A stretch of 64,000 bases of DNA from JAXDMU01 sp963762435 (GTDB lineage: Bacteria; Pseudomonadota; Alphaproteobacteria; ATCC43930; CGMCC-115725), in NCBI GenBank assembly GCA_963762435.1, contig CAVXLN010000020.1, positions 62,001-126,000 of the forward strand, read 5' to 3'. Shown here piece after piece: positions 27,662-36,516 of the stretch. Under the pieces are notes generated by a model. It worked only from the letters and a program-made list of their open reading frames with translations. It was not told where the DNA came from and ran no database searches. Within the stretch, counting starts at the first letter, position 1, and each line of letters opens with the position of its first letter. The position numbers and the translations under genes are program-made.

Positions 27662-28935
27662 GCGTGCTGCTGTTCCTGCTGCTCTTCTTCGGCCTGCTCG
27701 CCTGCGGCATGCCGATCTTCCTGGTGCTCGGCGGCTGTGCCGCACTCCTTTACGTCATCTCGGGCCAGCCGCTGATCGGGGCGGCACAGCTCGTCATCAC
27801 CCAGCTCAATTCGACGACGCTGATGGCGCTGCCGCTCTTCGTCATGACCGCGTCCTTCATGCGGTTCGGCGGGGTGGCCAAGGCGCTGGTCGATCTGGGT
27901 GCGGCCTGGCTCGGCGGCGTGCGCGGCTCGCTCGGCCTCGTCACGGTCGTCTCCTGTACGCTCTTCGCCGCGATCTGCGGATCGAGCGTCGCGACAGCCC
28001 TCGCGATGGGCTCGATCCTGATCCCGGCCATGATCGAGCGCGGCTATCCGCGTTCCTTCGCCTTGGGCGTGGTCGGCGCCTCGGGCACGATCGGCATCGT
28101 CATCCCGCCGAGCCTGGCCCTCATCCTCTATGGCATCGTCGCCGAGCAATCGGTGCCGCGCCTGTTCCTGGCCGGCATCCTGCCCGGGCTGCTGCAGGCG
28201 GCCGCCTTCTTCCTCTGGGTGCTCTATGACGCACGCCGCCGGAACTTTCCGATCGAGCCGGCGCTGCCCCTGGGCGACAGGCTACGGATCACCGCCCACG
28301 CGCTGCCGGCGCTCGCCGTGCCGCTGGTCGTCATGGTCGGGATCTATGGCGGCATCGTCACGGTGACCGAGGCGGCGGCACTGTCCGCCGTCGTCTCGCT
28401 CATCGTCTCGCTCGGGTTCTATCGCGGCTTCCATTGGACGCGCACGCTCTTCGTCGTCGCCGAGGGCATCCGCAGCGCCGGCACGATCATGCTGATCATC
28501 GCGACCGCACTCGCCTTCGGCCATTGGATGACGCTGTCAGGCATCCCGGGAGAGCTGGTGAAATTCACTGTCGCCCATGGCTTCAGCACCTGGCAGTTCC
28601 TGCTCGCCATCAATGTGCTGCTGCTGATCTTGGGATGCTTTCTCGAGGTGACCGCGACGCTGCTGCTGGTTCTGCCGATCCTGGCGCCGGCACTCCGGCC
28701 CCTGGGCGTCGATCCGGTGCATTTCTCGATCATCTTCACGCACAATATGGAGATCGGCCTCGTCCATCCGCCGGTCGGGCTCAATCTCTTCGTGCTGTCG
28801 ACCATCTCGCAAGCGCCGATCGGTGAGGTCGTGCGCGGCATCCTGCCGTTTCTGCTGCTGCTTCTGGGCGTGCTGGGCATCATCACCTATGTGCCGGAGC
28901 TGACCTTATGGCTGCCCCGGCACATTCTCGGGTGA
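27658..28935 (+). CDS. dctM: TRAP transporter large permease (DctM type)
   Basis: The 425-residue inner-membrane protein has about twelve hydrophobic segments and drives sodium-coupled uptake together with DctQ and the periplasmic receptor. Typical DctM stretches are present: LLLFFGLLACGMPIFLVLG at the N-terminus, GSSVATALAMGSILIPAM, GASGTIGIVIPPSLALILYG and HNMEIGLVHPPVGLNLFVLS. The start overlaps the DctQ stop. The stop is 3 bp from the convergent aminopeptidase stop, leaving no room for a separate terminator. Confidence 0.93.
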   Translation: MSVLLFLLLFFGLLACGMPIFLVLGGCAALLYVISGQPLIGAAQLVITQLNSTTLMALPLFVMTASFMRFGGVAKALVDLGAAWLGGVRGSLGLVTVVSCTLFAAICGSSVATALAMGSILIPAMIERGYPRSFALGVVGASGTIGIVIPPSLALILYGIVAEQSVPRLFLAGILPGLLQAAAFFLWVLYDARRRNFPIEPALPLGDRLRITAHALPALAVPLVVMVGIYGGIVTVTEAAALSAVVSLIVSLGFYRGFHWTRTLFVVAEGIRSAGTIMLIIATALAFGHWMTLSGIPGELVKFTVAHGFSTWQFLLAINVLLLILGCFLEVTATLLLVLPILAPALRPLGVDPVHFSIIFTHNMEIGLVHPPVGLNLFVLSTISQAPIGEVVRGILPFLLLLLGVLGIITYVPELTLWLPRHILG

Positions 28936-28938
28936 TGA

Positions 28939-31602
28939 TCAGCTGCCGTGATTCGCCTGCAGCCAATCGGTAATGGCCGGCATCAGCCGGGCGCGCAGTT
29001 CCGCCTTGGCGGCGATATCCTGGGCCGCGCGGTCGGCCTGGCGCTTGGCGCCGGCGGTTGCATTCATCTCAGGCTGCGCCTCGAGCGCCGTGCCGATCGC
29101 GGGATCGTTGGCCGCGCGGGCGATCATCGGCAGCAACCCGGCCCGCCCGCCCATGCCCGGCACATGGCCGAGCTTGTCGAGAATGGGGTCGAGATGGCCG
29201 AGCACACCCTGCCAGACTTGATCCGGATGATCGCTTTCGGCCGCGAGCCTGCCGAGGAAACGATTGACCCGGCCGATCGCGATCTCGTCGGTGAGACCGA
29301 TGCCGACGCCCTGGTCCACCAGCGCCGGATCGCGCGCGCCGGCCAGCGCATAGTAGTAGCGCAGCTTTTCTTCCGTACCGCTGGCGGCCTTGCCGAGCCC
29401 CCTGAGCTTGTCCCAGGTCGCTTGATCGGCGGTCCGCCCGACCGTGTCGAGCACGGCGTCGCGCAGGCTGGGCGGCAGCGAAGCCGGGTCGGCAAGGAAC
29501 GCATCGAAGCGCTTGCGGCTCTCCGCCGCCACGCCCGCATCTCCCAAGCGGCCGAGCATGTCGATCACGTTGCCGCGCAAGATGGCCGCCTCGGTCGGCT
29601 CGCTCGGCTTCGGATTCCAGCCGAGCCGTGCCAGCACCGGATGCAGCAGACCGATGCCATAGGCGCGGAATCCCTCCCGTTCCGGGGCGTCGCGCAGCAG
29701 ATCATCGATCTGTTGCAAAGCGCCAAGGACACTCTCCCAGACGGCGAGCTCGGTCTCGCCGCCGAGCGCCTTGGTCAGGTCGAGATAATTGCCGGCGGTA
29801 GAGTGCCCGGCCTCGACGAGGGCCCATTGATCGGCGACGAGGCTCGCCCGATTGGCCGGGGGCAGGGACGCATAGTGCGCCAGCAGCGCCTGGAGGGCGG
29901 CGGCCTCATACTCGACGCGGAAATAGCCGACATCGCCGAAATTGGCCTGAACCGGGCGCTCGCAGCCGCTGAAACTGACCGTTTCGGGTTTGTCGCCGAC
30001 CAGCAGGGTGCGCGGCGGCTCGCCGCCGACGGTCCCGATTGCGACGGGCACCTGCCAGGTCAGGGGTGCCGCGTTCGGATCATGGATGGTGAAGCGGCTT
30101 TGCGTCAGCGTGGCGGTGAGCTTGCCATTGGCACACTCGGTCGCGACATGAATGAGCGGCACGCCGGGTTGCTCGGTGAAGCCCGCGGCGATCTTGGCGA
30201 CCGGCTTGCCGGAGGCTGCTTCGAGAGCGGCCCAGAGGTCGGCCGTCGTGGCGTTCGAATATTCGTGCGCCTTCATGTAGCGCCGCATGCCGTCGCGGAA
30301 CGTCGCCTCGCCGAGATAGGCTTCGATCATGCGGATGAAGGAGGCCCCCTTCTCGTAACCGATCGAATCGAAGGCCAATCCGATCTCGCTATCGTCATGA
30401 ATCGGCATCTGGATCGGGTGAGTGGTGCTGCGCGCATCGATATCGAACGCCTGCTCCTTGGAATGGCGGAAGCGCAGCCAGATCTGCCAGTCGGGATTGA
30501 AGTGATCGGTCGCCTTTGCCGCCATCCAGGTGGCGAAGCCTTCATTGAGCCAAGTATTGTTCCACCAGCCCATGGTGACGAGGTCGCCCGACCATTGATG
30601 CGCCATTTCATGCGCAATCACCGAGAAGATGCGCTCGCGCGTTTCGGGCGAGGAGGTCGCGGGATCGAAATGCAGATCATTGTCGATGAAGGTGATGCCG
30701 CCCCAATTTTCCATGGCGCCTGCCGAGAAATTGCCCGGAACGGCAATGAGGTCGAGCTTCGGCAGCGGGTAGGGGACGCCGAAATAGTTGTTGTAATAGG
30801 GCAGGATCTTGGCGGCGGAATCGAGCGCATAGCGGCCGAGTTCGCCCTTGCCGGTGACGCTCCAGACACCAATGTCGGCCGCAGCCGACGCTTCATGAAT
30901 GCCCTCGAGGGGGCCGGCCGCGAGGACCAATAGATAGCTCGACATGCGCGGCGTCTCGGCGAAGCGGACCTTCGTGACCGCACCTTCAGGCTCGCTCTTC
31001 GCGATAGGCGTGTTCGATATGGCGGCGAATCCCGCCGGCAGGGTGACGGTCAAGGTGAAACGCGCCTTGAAGGCTGGCTCGTCCCAACCCGGAAACATGT
31101 AGCGCGCGCTGGTCGATTCGAATTGCGTGATCAGCATGCGCTGCCGACCCTTGGCGCTGTCGAAATCATTGTAGTAGAGCCCATGGGGCTGGGTCTGGAT
31201 GACGCCGGTATAGTCGATCGCCAGGCGGTGATGGCCAGCCGACAGGCTGTGCGGGAAACGGATCGTGGCCGTCTCTGCCTTGCTGTCCAGACTGACCTGG
31301 CCTTCGGCGTGGTCCTCGCCGATCAGCGCCGCCTTGGTGAAGGCAATGGTCGCCGCATTGAGCGTCAGCGTGTCGGTCGGCTTGAGGACATCGAGATCGA
31401 TCTCCTCGCGGCCCGTGAAGGTGAGCGCGTCCAGATTGGGGACGAGATCGATTCGGTAAGCCACCGGCATGGCATCTTTCGGCAGCATCCCCGGGGCGGT
31501 GGCGAAGCTGAACCGCTCCTCGGCCGCGGCGTGGCCGAGACCGACGGCTGCAGCGGCAATGACGGCGAGGGTGAGAAGTCTTGGGCAGCGGGGCAGGGAC
31601 AT
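28939..31602 (-). CDS. M1 family zinc aminopeptidase, exported
   Basis: The 887-residue gluzincin aminopeptidase removes N-terminal residues from peptides. It has a Sec signal (SLPRCPRLLTLAVIAAAAVGLGHA), the exopeptidase motif GAMENWG, the zinc site HEMAH (His331, Glu332, His335) and Glu354 in LNEGFATW, and a long C-terminal helical ERAP1-like domain. The start at 31602 is chosen because the signal peptide begins there; the frame extends 38 codons upstream without coding character. Likely periplasmic. Monocistronic, tail-to-tail with the TRAP operon. Confidence 0.92.
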   Translation of the reverse strand: MSLPRCPRLLTLAVIAAAAVGLGHAAAEERFSFATAPGMLPKDAMPVAYRIDLVPNLDALTFTGREEIDLDVLKPTDTLTLNAATIAFTKAALIGEDHAEGQVSLDSKAETATIRFPHSLSAGHHRLAIDYTGVIQTQPHGLYYNDFDSAKGRQRMLITQFESTSARYMFPGWDEPAFKARFTLTVTLPAGFAAISNTPIAKSEPEGAVTKVRFAETPRMSSYLLVLAAGPLEGIHEASAAADIGVWSVTGKGELGRYALDSAAKILPYYNNYFGVPYPLPKLDLIAVPGNFSAGAMENWGGITFIDNDLHFDPATSSPETRERIFSVIAHEMAHQWSGDLVTMGWWNNTWLNEGFATWMAAKATDHFNPDWQIWLRFRHSKEQAFDIDARSTTHPIQMPIHDDSEIGLAFDSIGYEKGASFIRMIEAYLGEATFRDGMRRYMKAHEYSNATTADLWAALEAASGKPVAKIAAGFTEQPGVPLIHVATECANGKLTATLTQSRFTIHDPNAAPLTWQVPVAIGTVGGEPPRTLLVGDKPETVSFSGCERPVQANFGDVGYFRVEYEAAALQALLAHYASLPPANRASLVADQWALVEAGHSTAGNYLDLTKALGGETELAVWESVLGALQQIDDLLRDAPEREGFRAYGIGLLHPVLARLGWNPKPSEPTEAAILRGNVIDMLGRLGDAGVAAESRKRFDAFLADPASLPPSLRDAVLDTVGRTADQATWDKLRGLGKAASGTEEKLRYYYALAGARDPALVDQGVGIGLTDEIAIGRVNRFLGRLAAESDHPDQVWQGVLGHLDPILDKLGHVPGMGGRAGLLPMIARAANDPAIGTALEAQPEMNATAGAKRQADRAAQDIAAKAELRARLMPAITDWLQANHGS

Positions 31603-31815
31603 ATCGTTTCCAGGCGCAATTGTCGCGAGCATCCCGCCGACCGTAACGGCTCGGACCGGTGGGGGCAACAGGACCGGCTGCGGGGAGACGAACATCTCGG
31701 CTCGTCTCGACCTCAAGGGAATCCGATCGGCGTTATTGAGCTTGGCAGTAGCGCCTCAGTTAGCTAAAGATAGGACAAAAAGTGGCATTCGATCGATCAG
31801 AATTCGGAAAGCGGG

Positions 31816-32187
31816 ATGGCGACCCAACCCTCAACGATACTTGTCGTCGATGACGATGAAGAGGTGCTGCTCATTGCCAGCACCTATCTGAGAGACCAAG
31901 GTTACAACATTCTGGAAGCGAGGAATGCGGCCCAAGGGCTTTCGATCGTTCAGGAAGTTTCCGATATCGATCTTCTATTTACCGATATCGCGATGCCGGG
32001 CGACATGAACGGGTTTGACCTGGCCCATCGGGCGAAGCAGCTGCGTCCCGCGCTGCGCGTTCTATATACGAGCGGCTATTTCAAGGATCTGCCGCAATCC
32101 CCAAAGCTGATGAGCTACGGCAAGATGCTGGCAAAGCCTTGGCGGCTCAGCGGCTTGCACGAGGCAGTCAAGAACGCGCTCGCATAA
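31816..32187 (+). CDS. Stand-alone response-regulator receiver domain
   Basis: The 123-residue product is a single REC domain with no output domain. It has acidic pocket residues in VVDDDEEV, phosphoacceptor Asp57 in LLFTDIAMPG, the conserved Thr/Ser-Gly in LYTSGY and Lys107 in LAKPW. It probably relays phosphate or regulates by protein contact. GGAAAGCGGG precedes the ATG. No histidine kinase is adjacent. It resembles CheY-like receivers cut from hybrid kinases (GYNILEARNAAQGL). Confidence 0.9.
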   Translation: MATQPSTILVVDDDEEVLLIASTYLRDQGYNILEARNAAQGLSIVQEVSDIDLLFTDIAMPGDMNGFDLAHRAKQLRPALRVLYTSGYFKDLPQSPKLMSYGKMLAKPWRLSGLHEAVKNALA

Positions 32188-32310
32188 TTGGCGAACCCGT
32201 CGGATGGGATTGCCGGCCTATATGCGCTCTTGATACCGCGGCCGGACACCGCGTCTCGATTTTTCATGAGGCCCCGCGCAACTCTTCTGTCAGTCGCAAC
32301 ATGAGGGCTC

Positions 32311-32324
32311 GCCCCGATCGGGGC
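32311..32324. promoter_or_regulatory. 14-bp perfect palindrome before the 32338 gene
   Basis: GCCCCGATCGGGGC lies 13 bp before ATG 32338. It could be an operator or part of a leader hairpin; nothing identifies a regulator. Confidence 0.3.
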
Positions 32325-32337
32325 CGGCAAGCGTTTC

Positions 32338-32793
32338 ATGAGGATAGACATCGACCCGCTCCCCGCGGGTTTGGAACCGACGCTGATCGGACGGATGATC
32401 GAGCTTTCCGGAGCCGTCCCGACCGATCAGGTGACCATCGTCAGCCGTGACGTCGAACTGCTCATCGAGCTGCTTCATTACGGGATCGGGCAAGCAGCGA
32501 ATGTGCTCCCGAACTGCGCCAGAACGGTCGAAGCGACCGATATTCTCTTTATCCCCAACATGCCATCGCCGGCAGCGCTCGCAACCTTGCTCGAGCTCGC
32601 CGTACCGCATCTTCGGCCGGGCGGCCGCGTGGTGCTGCACGGGATCGATGCCGGCTGGAAATGGCGGCAGCAAAATCGCCGCCTCCTGGACGATGCCGGT
32701 CTCACGGTGATCGGCGAGGCTACCGGGGGCCACGGCACGCTGCTGCTCGCTTGCAAGACGCCTGCGGCCGACGCGCTGCGGTCGGCGGCGTGA
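32338..32793 (+). CDS. Small protein resembling the C-terminal half of a CbiT/SAM-methyltransferase fold
   Basis: The 151-residue product contains LLELAVPHLRPGGRVVLHGIDAG, which resembles the strand-turn-strand region of class I SAM methyltransferases, and a final DDAGLTVIGEATGGHGTLLLACKTP. The SAM-binding GxGxG loop that should precede is missing, so it may be a degenerate or divergent member. The ribosome site is weak. A palindrome sits just upstream. The stop overlaps a GTG of the next gene (or leaves 5 bp to its ATG), so the two are probably cotranscribed. Confidence 0.5.
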   Translation: MRIDIDPLPAGLEPTLIGRMIELSGAVPTDQVTIVSRDVELLIELLHYGIGQAANVLPNCARTVEATDILFIPNMPSPAALATLLELAVPHLRPGGRVVLHGIDAGWKWRQQNRRLLDDAGLTVIGEATGGHGTLLLACKTPAADALRSAA

Positions 32794-32798
32794 CCGCG

Positions 32799-33731
32799 AT
32801 GAAAACACCAATCCCCTCGATCGCGCGGCTCGCCGGCTATTTGCCCGCCCTGCCGACCCCCTTCCGCGACGGCGCGCTCGACGAGCCGGGCTTCATCCGC
32901 CTGTGCGAATGGCAGATCGGGCAGGGGGCCCCGGCCCTCATGGTCGGCGGTGCTATCGGCGAAGCGCCGACGCTCTCGCCTGCCGAGCAGGAAAGGCTCG
33001 TGCGCCTGGCGGTCACTTCGGCCCGCGGGCGCGTTCCCGTCCTGGCCGAGGCCGGCGCCAATTCGACCCGGCACGCAATCGAGCTCGGGCGTCGTGCCGT
33101 GGCCGCCGGTGCCGACGGGCTGGTCTCCGTGGTACCGTACTACAACAGGCCGACCCAGGACGGGCTGCTCGGTCATTTCACCGCACTTCACGACGCGGTC
33201 GACCGGCCGATCCTGCTGCAGGACGCGCCGTCGCGCTGCTGCTGCACGCTCGCGGTCGATACGATCGCCCGGCTGGCCGAGCTGCCGCGGATTGTCGGGC
33301 TTGTCGATTCGAGCGGAGATCTCTCGCGCCCAGCCCGGCTGCGCCGGCTCCTCGGCCATGATTTCCGGCTCTTCTCCGGCGATGATTTGACGGCGCTGGG
33401 ATTTCTCGCCGAGGGCGGCGACGGTTGCATCTCGGCCGCGGCAACCGTGGCGCCGCGGCGTTTCTTTCAGCTCTACGAGGCTTGGCACAGCGGCGGCGGT
33501 GCCGAAGCCGAGATGACGTGGGAGCTGTTGAGCAAGCTGATCCAGGCGCTTGCGGCTGAATCCAGTCCTGGACCGGCGAAATATGCGCTCAAGCTGATGG
33601 ACCTGATGAGCGAGGAAATGCGCCTGCCGCTCGTCCCTCCGGCAGAGTCGCTTCGCCATGAGATTGCCGATGCGCTGCTCAGGCTCGATCTGATCGGGCA
33701 GCGTGGGGGTCGGATCGCGGCGGCGGCTTAG
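32799..33731 (+). CDS. DapA/NanA-family protein lacking catalytic Tyr and Lys
   Basis: The 310-residue product is a class I aldolase-like (dihydrodipicolinate synthase family) TIM barrel. It keeps YLPALPTPFRDGALD, GEAPTLSPAEQERL and VPYYNRPTQDGLLGHF. The Schiff-base lysine normally in GIKDSSGD is Val169 (GLVDSSGD). The catalytic Tyr normally in LYNVPGR is Gln141 (LLQDAPSR). The 28-residue spacing equals that between Tyr133 and Lys161 of E. coli DapA, so the alignment is secure. The Thr-Thr of GTTGE is Ala-Ile. It therefore cannot use the usual chemistry and may be a pseudo-enzyme. ATG 32799 is chosen over GTG 32790. Confidence 0.8.
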   Translation: MKTPIPSIARLAGYLPALPTPFRDGALDEPGFIRLCEWQIGQGAPALMVGGAIGEAPTLSPAEQERLVRLAVTSARGRVPVLAEAGANSTRHAIELGRRAVAAGADGLVSVVPYYNRPTQDGLLGHFTALHDAVDRPILLQDAPSRCCCTLAVDTIARLAELPRIVGLVDSSGDLSRPARLRRLLGHDFRLFSGDDLTALGFLAEGGDGCISAAATVAPRRFFQLYEAWHSGGGAEAEMTWELLSKLIQALAAESSPGPAKYALKLMDLMSEEMRLPLVPPAESLRHEIADALLRLDLIGQRGGRIAAAA

Positions 33732-35224
33732 TCGCTCCGCCATTCGACGAGCCCGTCCGGGTTTGTCCGGGCATATCCCGCTGAGCCGACAGGCTCGCCG
33801 CGCTGAGACAGGAGCAGGCCGATCGTGGCGTCGTCATCGGGCCGGACCCGGGCGACGAAGCGCTCGCCCGCCGGCGTCCGGCCGATGACGACGCCCTGAC
33901 GAGGTGCGGCGTCGCGGCCATAAAGCACGGTGCAGCTTTCGATCGTGCCCGGCCCTTCATAGGTTTCGAGCAGAGGCGGGATCGAGCGCCGCCGGGCATC
34001 TGCCAAGCCCTGCACATCGTGCTCCCGCGCCAGCAGCTCAGCCGGCGGCGGCTCGCGCGACAGGATCAGCGCGTGGTTCCCGGTGACATAGCCGCCATTG
34101 CCGTAGAGCAAGCCGAACCGGCCGCCGGCCCGCAGCCGGTGGACCATGCCGGCCGCCGCGTGGCTCATATAGTTGGCGATCGGGCCGCCTGCGAAGGTTA
34201 GGCCGCCGATCATGCTCGCGGGCTTGGTCTCGGGCCAATCGATGATCCGCCGCGCCATCTTCGGCACGCAGGGAAAGCAGCTATAGAGCTCGACATGGTC
34301 GAGTTGCTCGGTCTCGAGCCCGTTGCGGGCGAGCGTCTCGTCGAGCACCGCCTCCATGGCGGCCGAGTGATCGAACCCGTCACGGTGCAGGAAATCCGAC
34401 GGCTCCTTGGCGCCGGCGCCGGCCCAGACATAGATCAGGCGCTCGTCGGGCAGGCCGGCCGCGCGCGCTGCGGCCAGGCTGGTGAGGATCAGGGCCGCCC
34501 CCTGGTTCACCGCGGAATTGGCCACCATCAGCTTGGTATAGGGATGCGCGATCGGTCGATTCTCGGGCGAGGCCGTTGCGATCTCGTCAGGCGTGTGTGT
34601 GCGGCGGATCCAGGCCGCAGGATTGTCGGCGGCGACCGCGGAAAAATCCGCCCAGATGCGGGCCGATTCGGCCTGCGCTTCGGCGAAGCTCTGGCCCCAG
34701 CGTGCTCGCGTGCCGGCTTCATAGAGCGGATAGATATCGGTCGGCGTCAGCAGCCCATAGCGGAGCCGGAGCGGCGAGGCGGCCGCTTCGGCGCGCGCGC
34801 GCAGCATCTCCTTCGAAGGCTTGTCGGCCGCTCCGGCACGGCTGCGCGCCGCCGCTGTTCTGAGCGCCTCGCCACCCGTGACGGCGGCGACGCGGCATTC
34901 GCCGCGGGCGATCCGGTTGGCCGCCTCGTTGAGATAGCGCACCGGCGCCTCGCCGCTGACGGACCCGGTGGCGAGATGGGCGGGCGCGATGCCGAGGCGC
35001 TGAACTACCGTGCCGGGCAGATCTTCGACCGGCCAGGAGATCTGATTGACGATATCGAGCATCTCGATCCGGGCGAGCCACCCACCGCCGGCCTCCGCAT
35101 CCGCGCGCTCGAGCGCTTGCGCCATGAGTTCCGGCGAGCTCAGCCCTTCGGAGTCGATCGCCGGCCGGTCGTTGATCTCGCCGGTTCCGATGATGACCGG
35201 GATGCGGTCAGCCGCGACGCTCAA
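33728..35224 (-). CDS. Thiolase-like protein type 1 (acetyl-CoA acetyltransferase-like)
   Basis: The 498-residue thiolase-fold protein has an N-terminal ALERADAEAG helix region, VAAVTGGEALRT, HPYTKLMVANSAVNQGAAL and GGLTFAGGPIANYMSHA. A C-terminal ~80-residue OB-like extension starts near YEGPGTIESCTVLYGRD. That extension is the mark of TLP1-type thiolase-like proteins. The acylated active-site cysteine is not seen at its usual place (GSVSGEAPVRYLN), as known for TLP1 proteins, so classical thiolysis is doubtful. The start at 35224 overlaps the esterase stop by 4 bp, so the two are coupled. Confidence 0.8.
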   Translation of the reverse strand: MSVAADRIPVIIGTGEINDRPAIDSEGLSSPELMAQALERADAEAGGGWLARIEMLDIVNQISWPVEDLPGTVVQRLGIAPAHLATGSVSGEAPVRYLNEAANRIARGECRVAAVTGGEALRTAAARSRAGAADKPSKEMLRARAEAAASPLRLRYGLLTPTDIYPLYEAGTRARWGQSFAEAQAESARIWADFSAVAADNPAAWIRRTHTPDEIATASPENRPIAHPYTKLMVANSAVNQGAALILTSLAAARAAGLPDERLIYVWAGAGAKEPSDFLHRDGFDHSAAMEAVLDETLARNGLETEQLDHVELYSCFPCVPKMARRIIDWPETKPASMIGGLTFAGGPIANYMSHAAAGMVHRLRAGGRFGLLYGNGGYVTGNHALILSREPPPAELLAREHDVQGLADARRRSIPPLLETYEGPGTIESCTVLYGRDAAPRQGVVIGRTPAGERFVARVRPDDDATIGLLLSQRGEPVGSAGYARTNPDGLVEWRSD

Positions 35225-36162
35225 GCGAGGTGCGCCTTCACGATGTCGCCGACCTCATCGAGCGCCGTGCCTGCCTCGGGAATCGCCCGGCCCATGGTGA
35301 TGAAGCCGTGTATCTGCCCCGGAAAAAGCCGTCTTGTCACGGTAATGCCGACCGCTTCGAGCCGCTTGGCATAGGCTTCGCCCTCATCTGAGAGCGGATC
35401 GAACCCGGCGGTGAGCACATAGGCCGGCGGTAAGCCGCGATGATCCGGCGCCAGCAGCGGCGATGCGCGCCAATCCGCCATCTGGTCGGAATCGTCAAGG
35501 TAATGGCCACGGAACCAGGCTTGGTTGGCCTTGGTCAAAAGATGGCCCTCGGCGAAGCGCTCCTGCGAGCCATAGTGGCCGGTAAAGTCGGTGGCGGGAT
35601 AGATCAGAACCTGCAGGCGAATCCCGCCCAATCCCCGGTCGCGGGCGAGCAGGCTGACGACAGCCGTCAGATTGCCGCCGGCGCTGTCGCCGCCGAGCGC
35701 TAGGCGATCAGGATCGAGCTTGAGCCGCGCCGCCTCGGCCGAGACGAACTGCACCGCGGCGAAGGCGTCATCGACCGCCGCCGGGAATTTATGCTCAGGC
35801 CCCATCCGGTAATCGACCGCGACGACCGCGGCGCCGGATCGGTTGGCGATGTGGCGGCAGGCCGCATCATGCGTATCGAGATCGCCGATCACCCAGCCGC
35901 CGCCATGGAAGAAGACGAGCGCCGGCAGGATCTGGTCGGCGCGGCTTCCTTGCGGGCGGTAATAGCGCAGCGGAATTGGTCCATGCGGACCCGCGGCGGC
36001 GAGATCTTCGACCGCCGCGACCGGCTGACCATCCGGCGTCAGCACAGCCCGGCCGGCGCGATAGAGCTCGCGCGCGACGGTAGGCGCCAAAGTCTCGTAA
36101 GGAGGCCCGCCGGCCGCCTTGATCATGTCGAGAACGGCCTGGGCGGAAGGATCGAGGGGCAT
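35221..36162 (-). CDS. Alpha/beta-hydrolase esterase, hormone-sensitive lipase family
   Basis: This 313-residue serine esterase of family IV has oxyanion-hole motif HGGGW, nucleophile motif GDSAGG, Asp in the FDPLSDEGEAYAKRL region and catalytic His in GQIHGF. VAVDYRMGPEHKFPAAVDDAF is the standard HSL-family stretch. It hydrolyses a short- or medium-chain ester. No signal peptide, so cytoplasmic. First gene of a two-gene operon with the thiolase-like protein, suggesting breakdown of an ester to a CoA-linked acid; inference. Confidence 0.9.
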   Translation of the reverse strand: MPLDPSAQAVLDMIKAAGGPPYETLAPTVARELYRAGRAVLTPDGQPVAAVEDLAAAGPHGPIPLRYYRPQGSRADQILPALVFFHGGGWVIGDLDTHDAACRHIANRSGAAVVAVDYRMGPEHKFPAAVDDAFAAVQFVSAEAARLKLDPDRLALGGDSAGGNLTAVVSLLARDRGLGGIRLQVLIYPATDFTGHYGSQERFAEGHLLTKANQAWFRGHYLDDSDQMADWRASPLLAPDHRGLPPAYVLTAGFDPLSDEGEAYAKRLEAVGITVTRRLFPGQIHGFITMGRAIPEAGTALDEVGDIVKAHLA

Positions 36163-36213
36163 CGGGGATCTCGTCGGCTGAAGAGGCCGTCAAGTATGGC
36201 TCGATCCTCGGCG

Positions 36214-36247
36214 GGTTAGAAGCCCGGTTAGAGGTTAGAAGCCCGGT
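36214..36247. repeat. 19-bp tandem duplication at a gene end
   Basis: GGTTAGAAGCCCGGT occurs at 36214-36228 and again at 36233-36247. The second copy contains the stop and last codons of the glycine-zipper lipoprotein gene on the minus strand, so the duplication places a second in-register-looking gene end just downstream. Confidence 0.6.
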
Positions 36248-36462
36248 GCCACAGCATGGCCGACCGCGGCACCCGCGACGGCACCGCCGACCGTGGCCGC
36301 GGTCTTGCCCGAGCCATGGCCGAACTGGTTGCCGGCATAGGCGCCGGCACCGGCGCCGACCGTCTCGGCGCAGGCGCCGAGGCTGAGCGGCAGAGCGAAA
36401 GCCAAACTTACGAGGACCGCGCGTTTCGTGCGGCCCGAGAGGGTCTTGTCGTTGGTCGACAT
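36235..36462 (-). CDS. Small glycine-zipper lipoprotein
   Basis: The 75-residue product starts at MSTNDK (GGAG spaced 6 bases before it); a Met two codons upstream is possible. A lipoprotein signal with lipobox LGAC is followed by AETVGAGAGAYAGNQFGHGSGKTAATVGGAVAGAAVGH, a glycine-zipper of the SmpA/OmpA-associated 17-kDa-surface-antigen type. Probably an outer-membrane or periplasmic lipoprotein; role unknown. It lies between the esterase and oxidoreductase operons on the same strand. Confidence 0.8.
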   Translation of the reverse strand: MSTNDKTLSGRTKRAVLVSLAFALPLSLGACAETVGAGAGAYAGNQFGHGSGKTAATVGGAVAGAAVGHAVAPGF

Positions 36463-36516
36463 GGTCATCTCCAGCGCAGTTGCGTTATTTTAACAACGTG
36501 ACTGCGTCCGGAATGT

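Noticed and set aside
28948..30933. 661-residue plus-strand frame
   Set aside because: Antisense of the M1 aminopeptidase, whose zinc motif is unmistakable.
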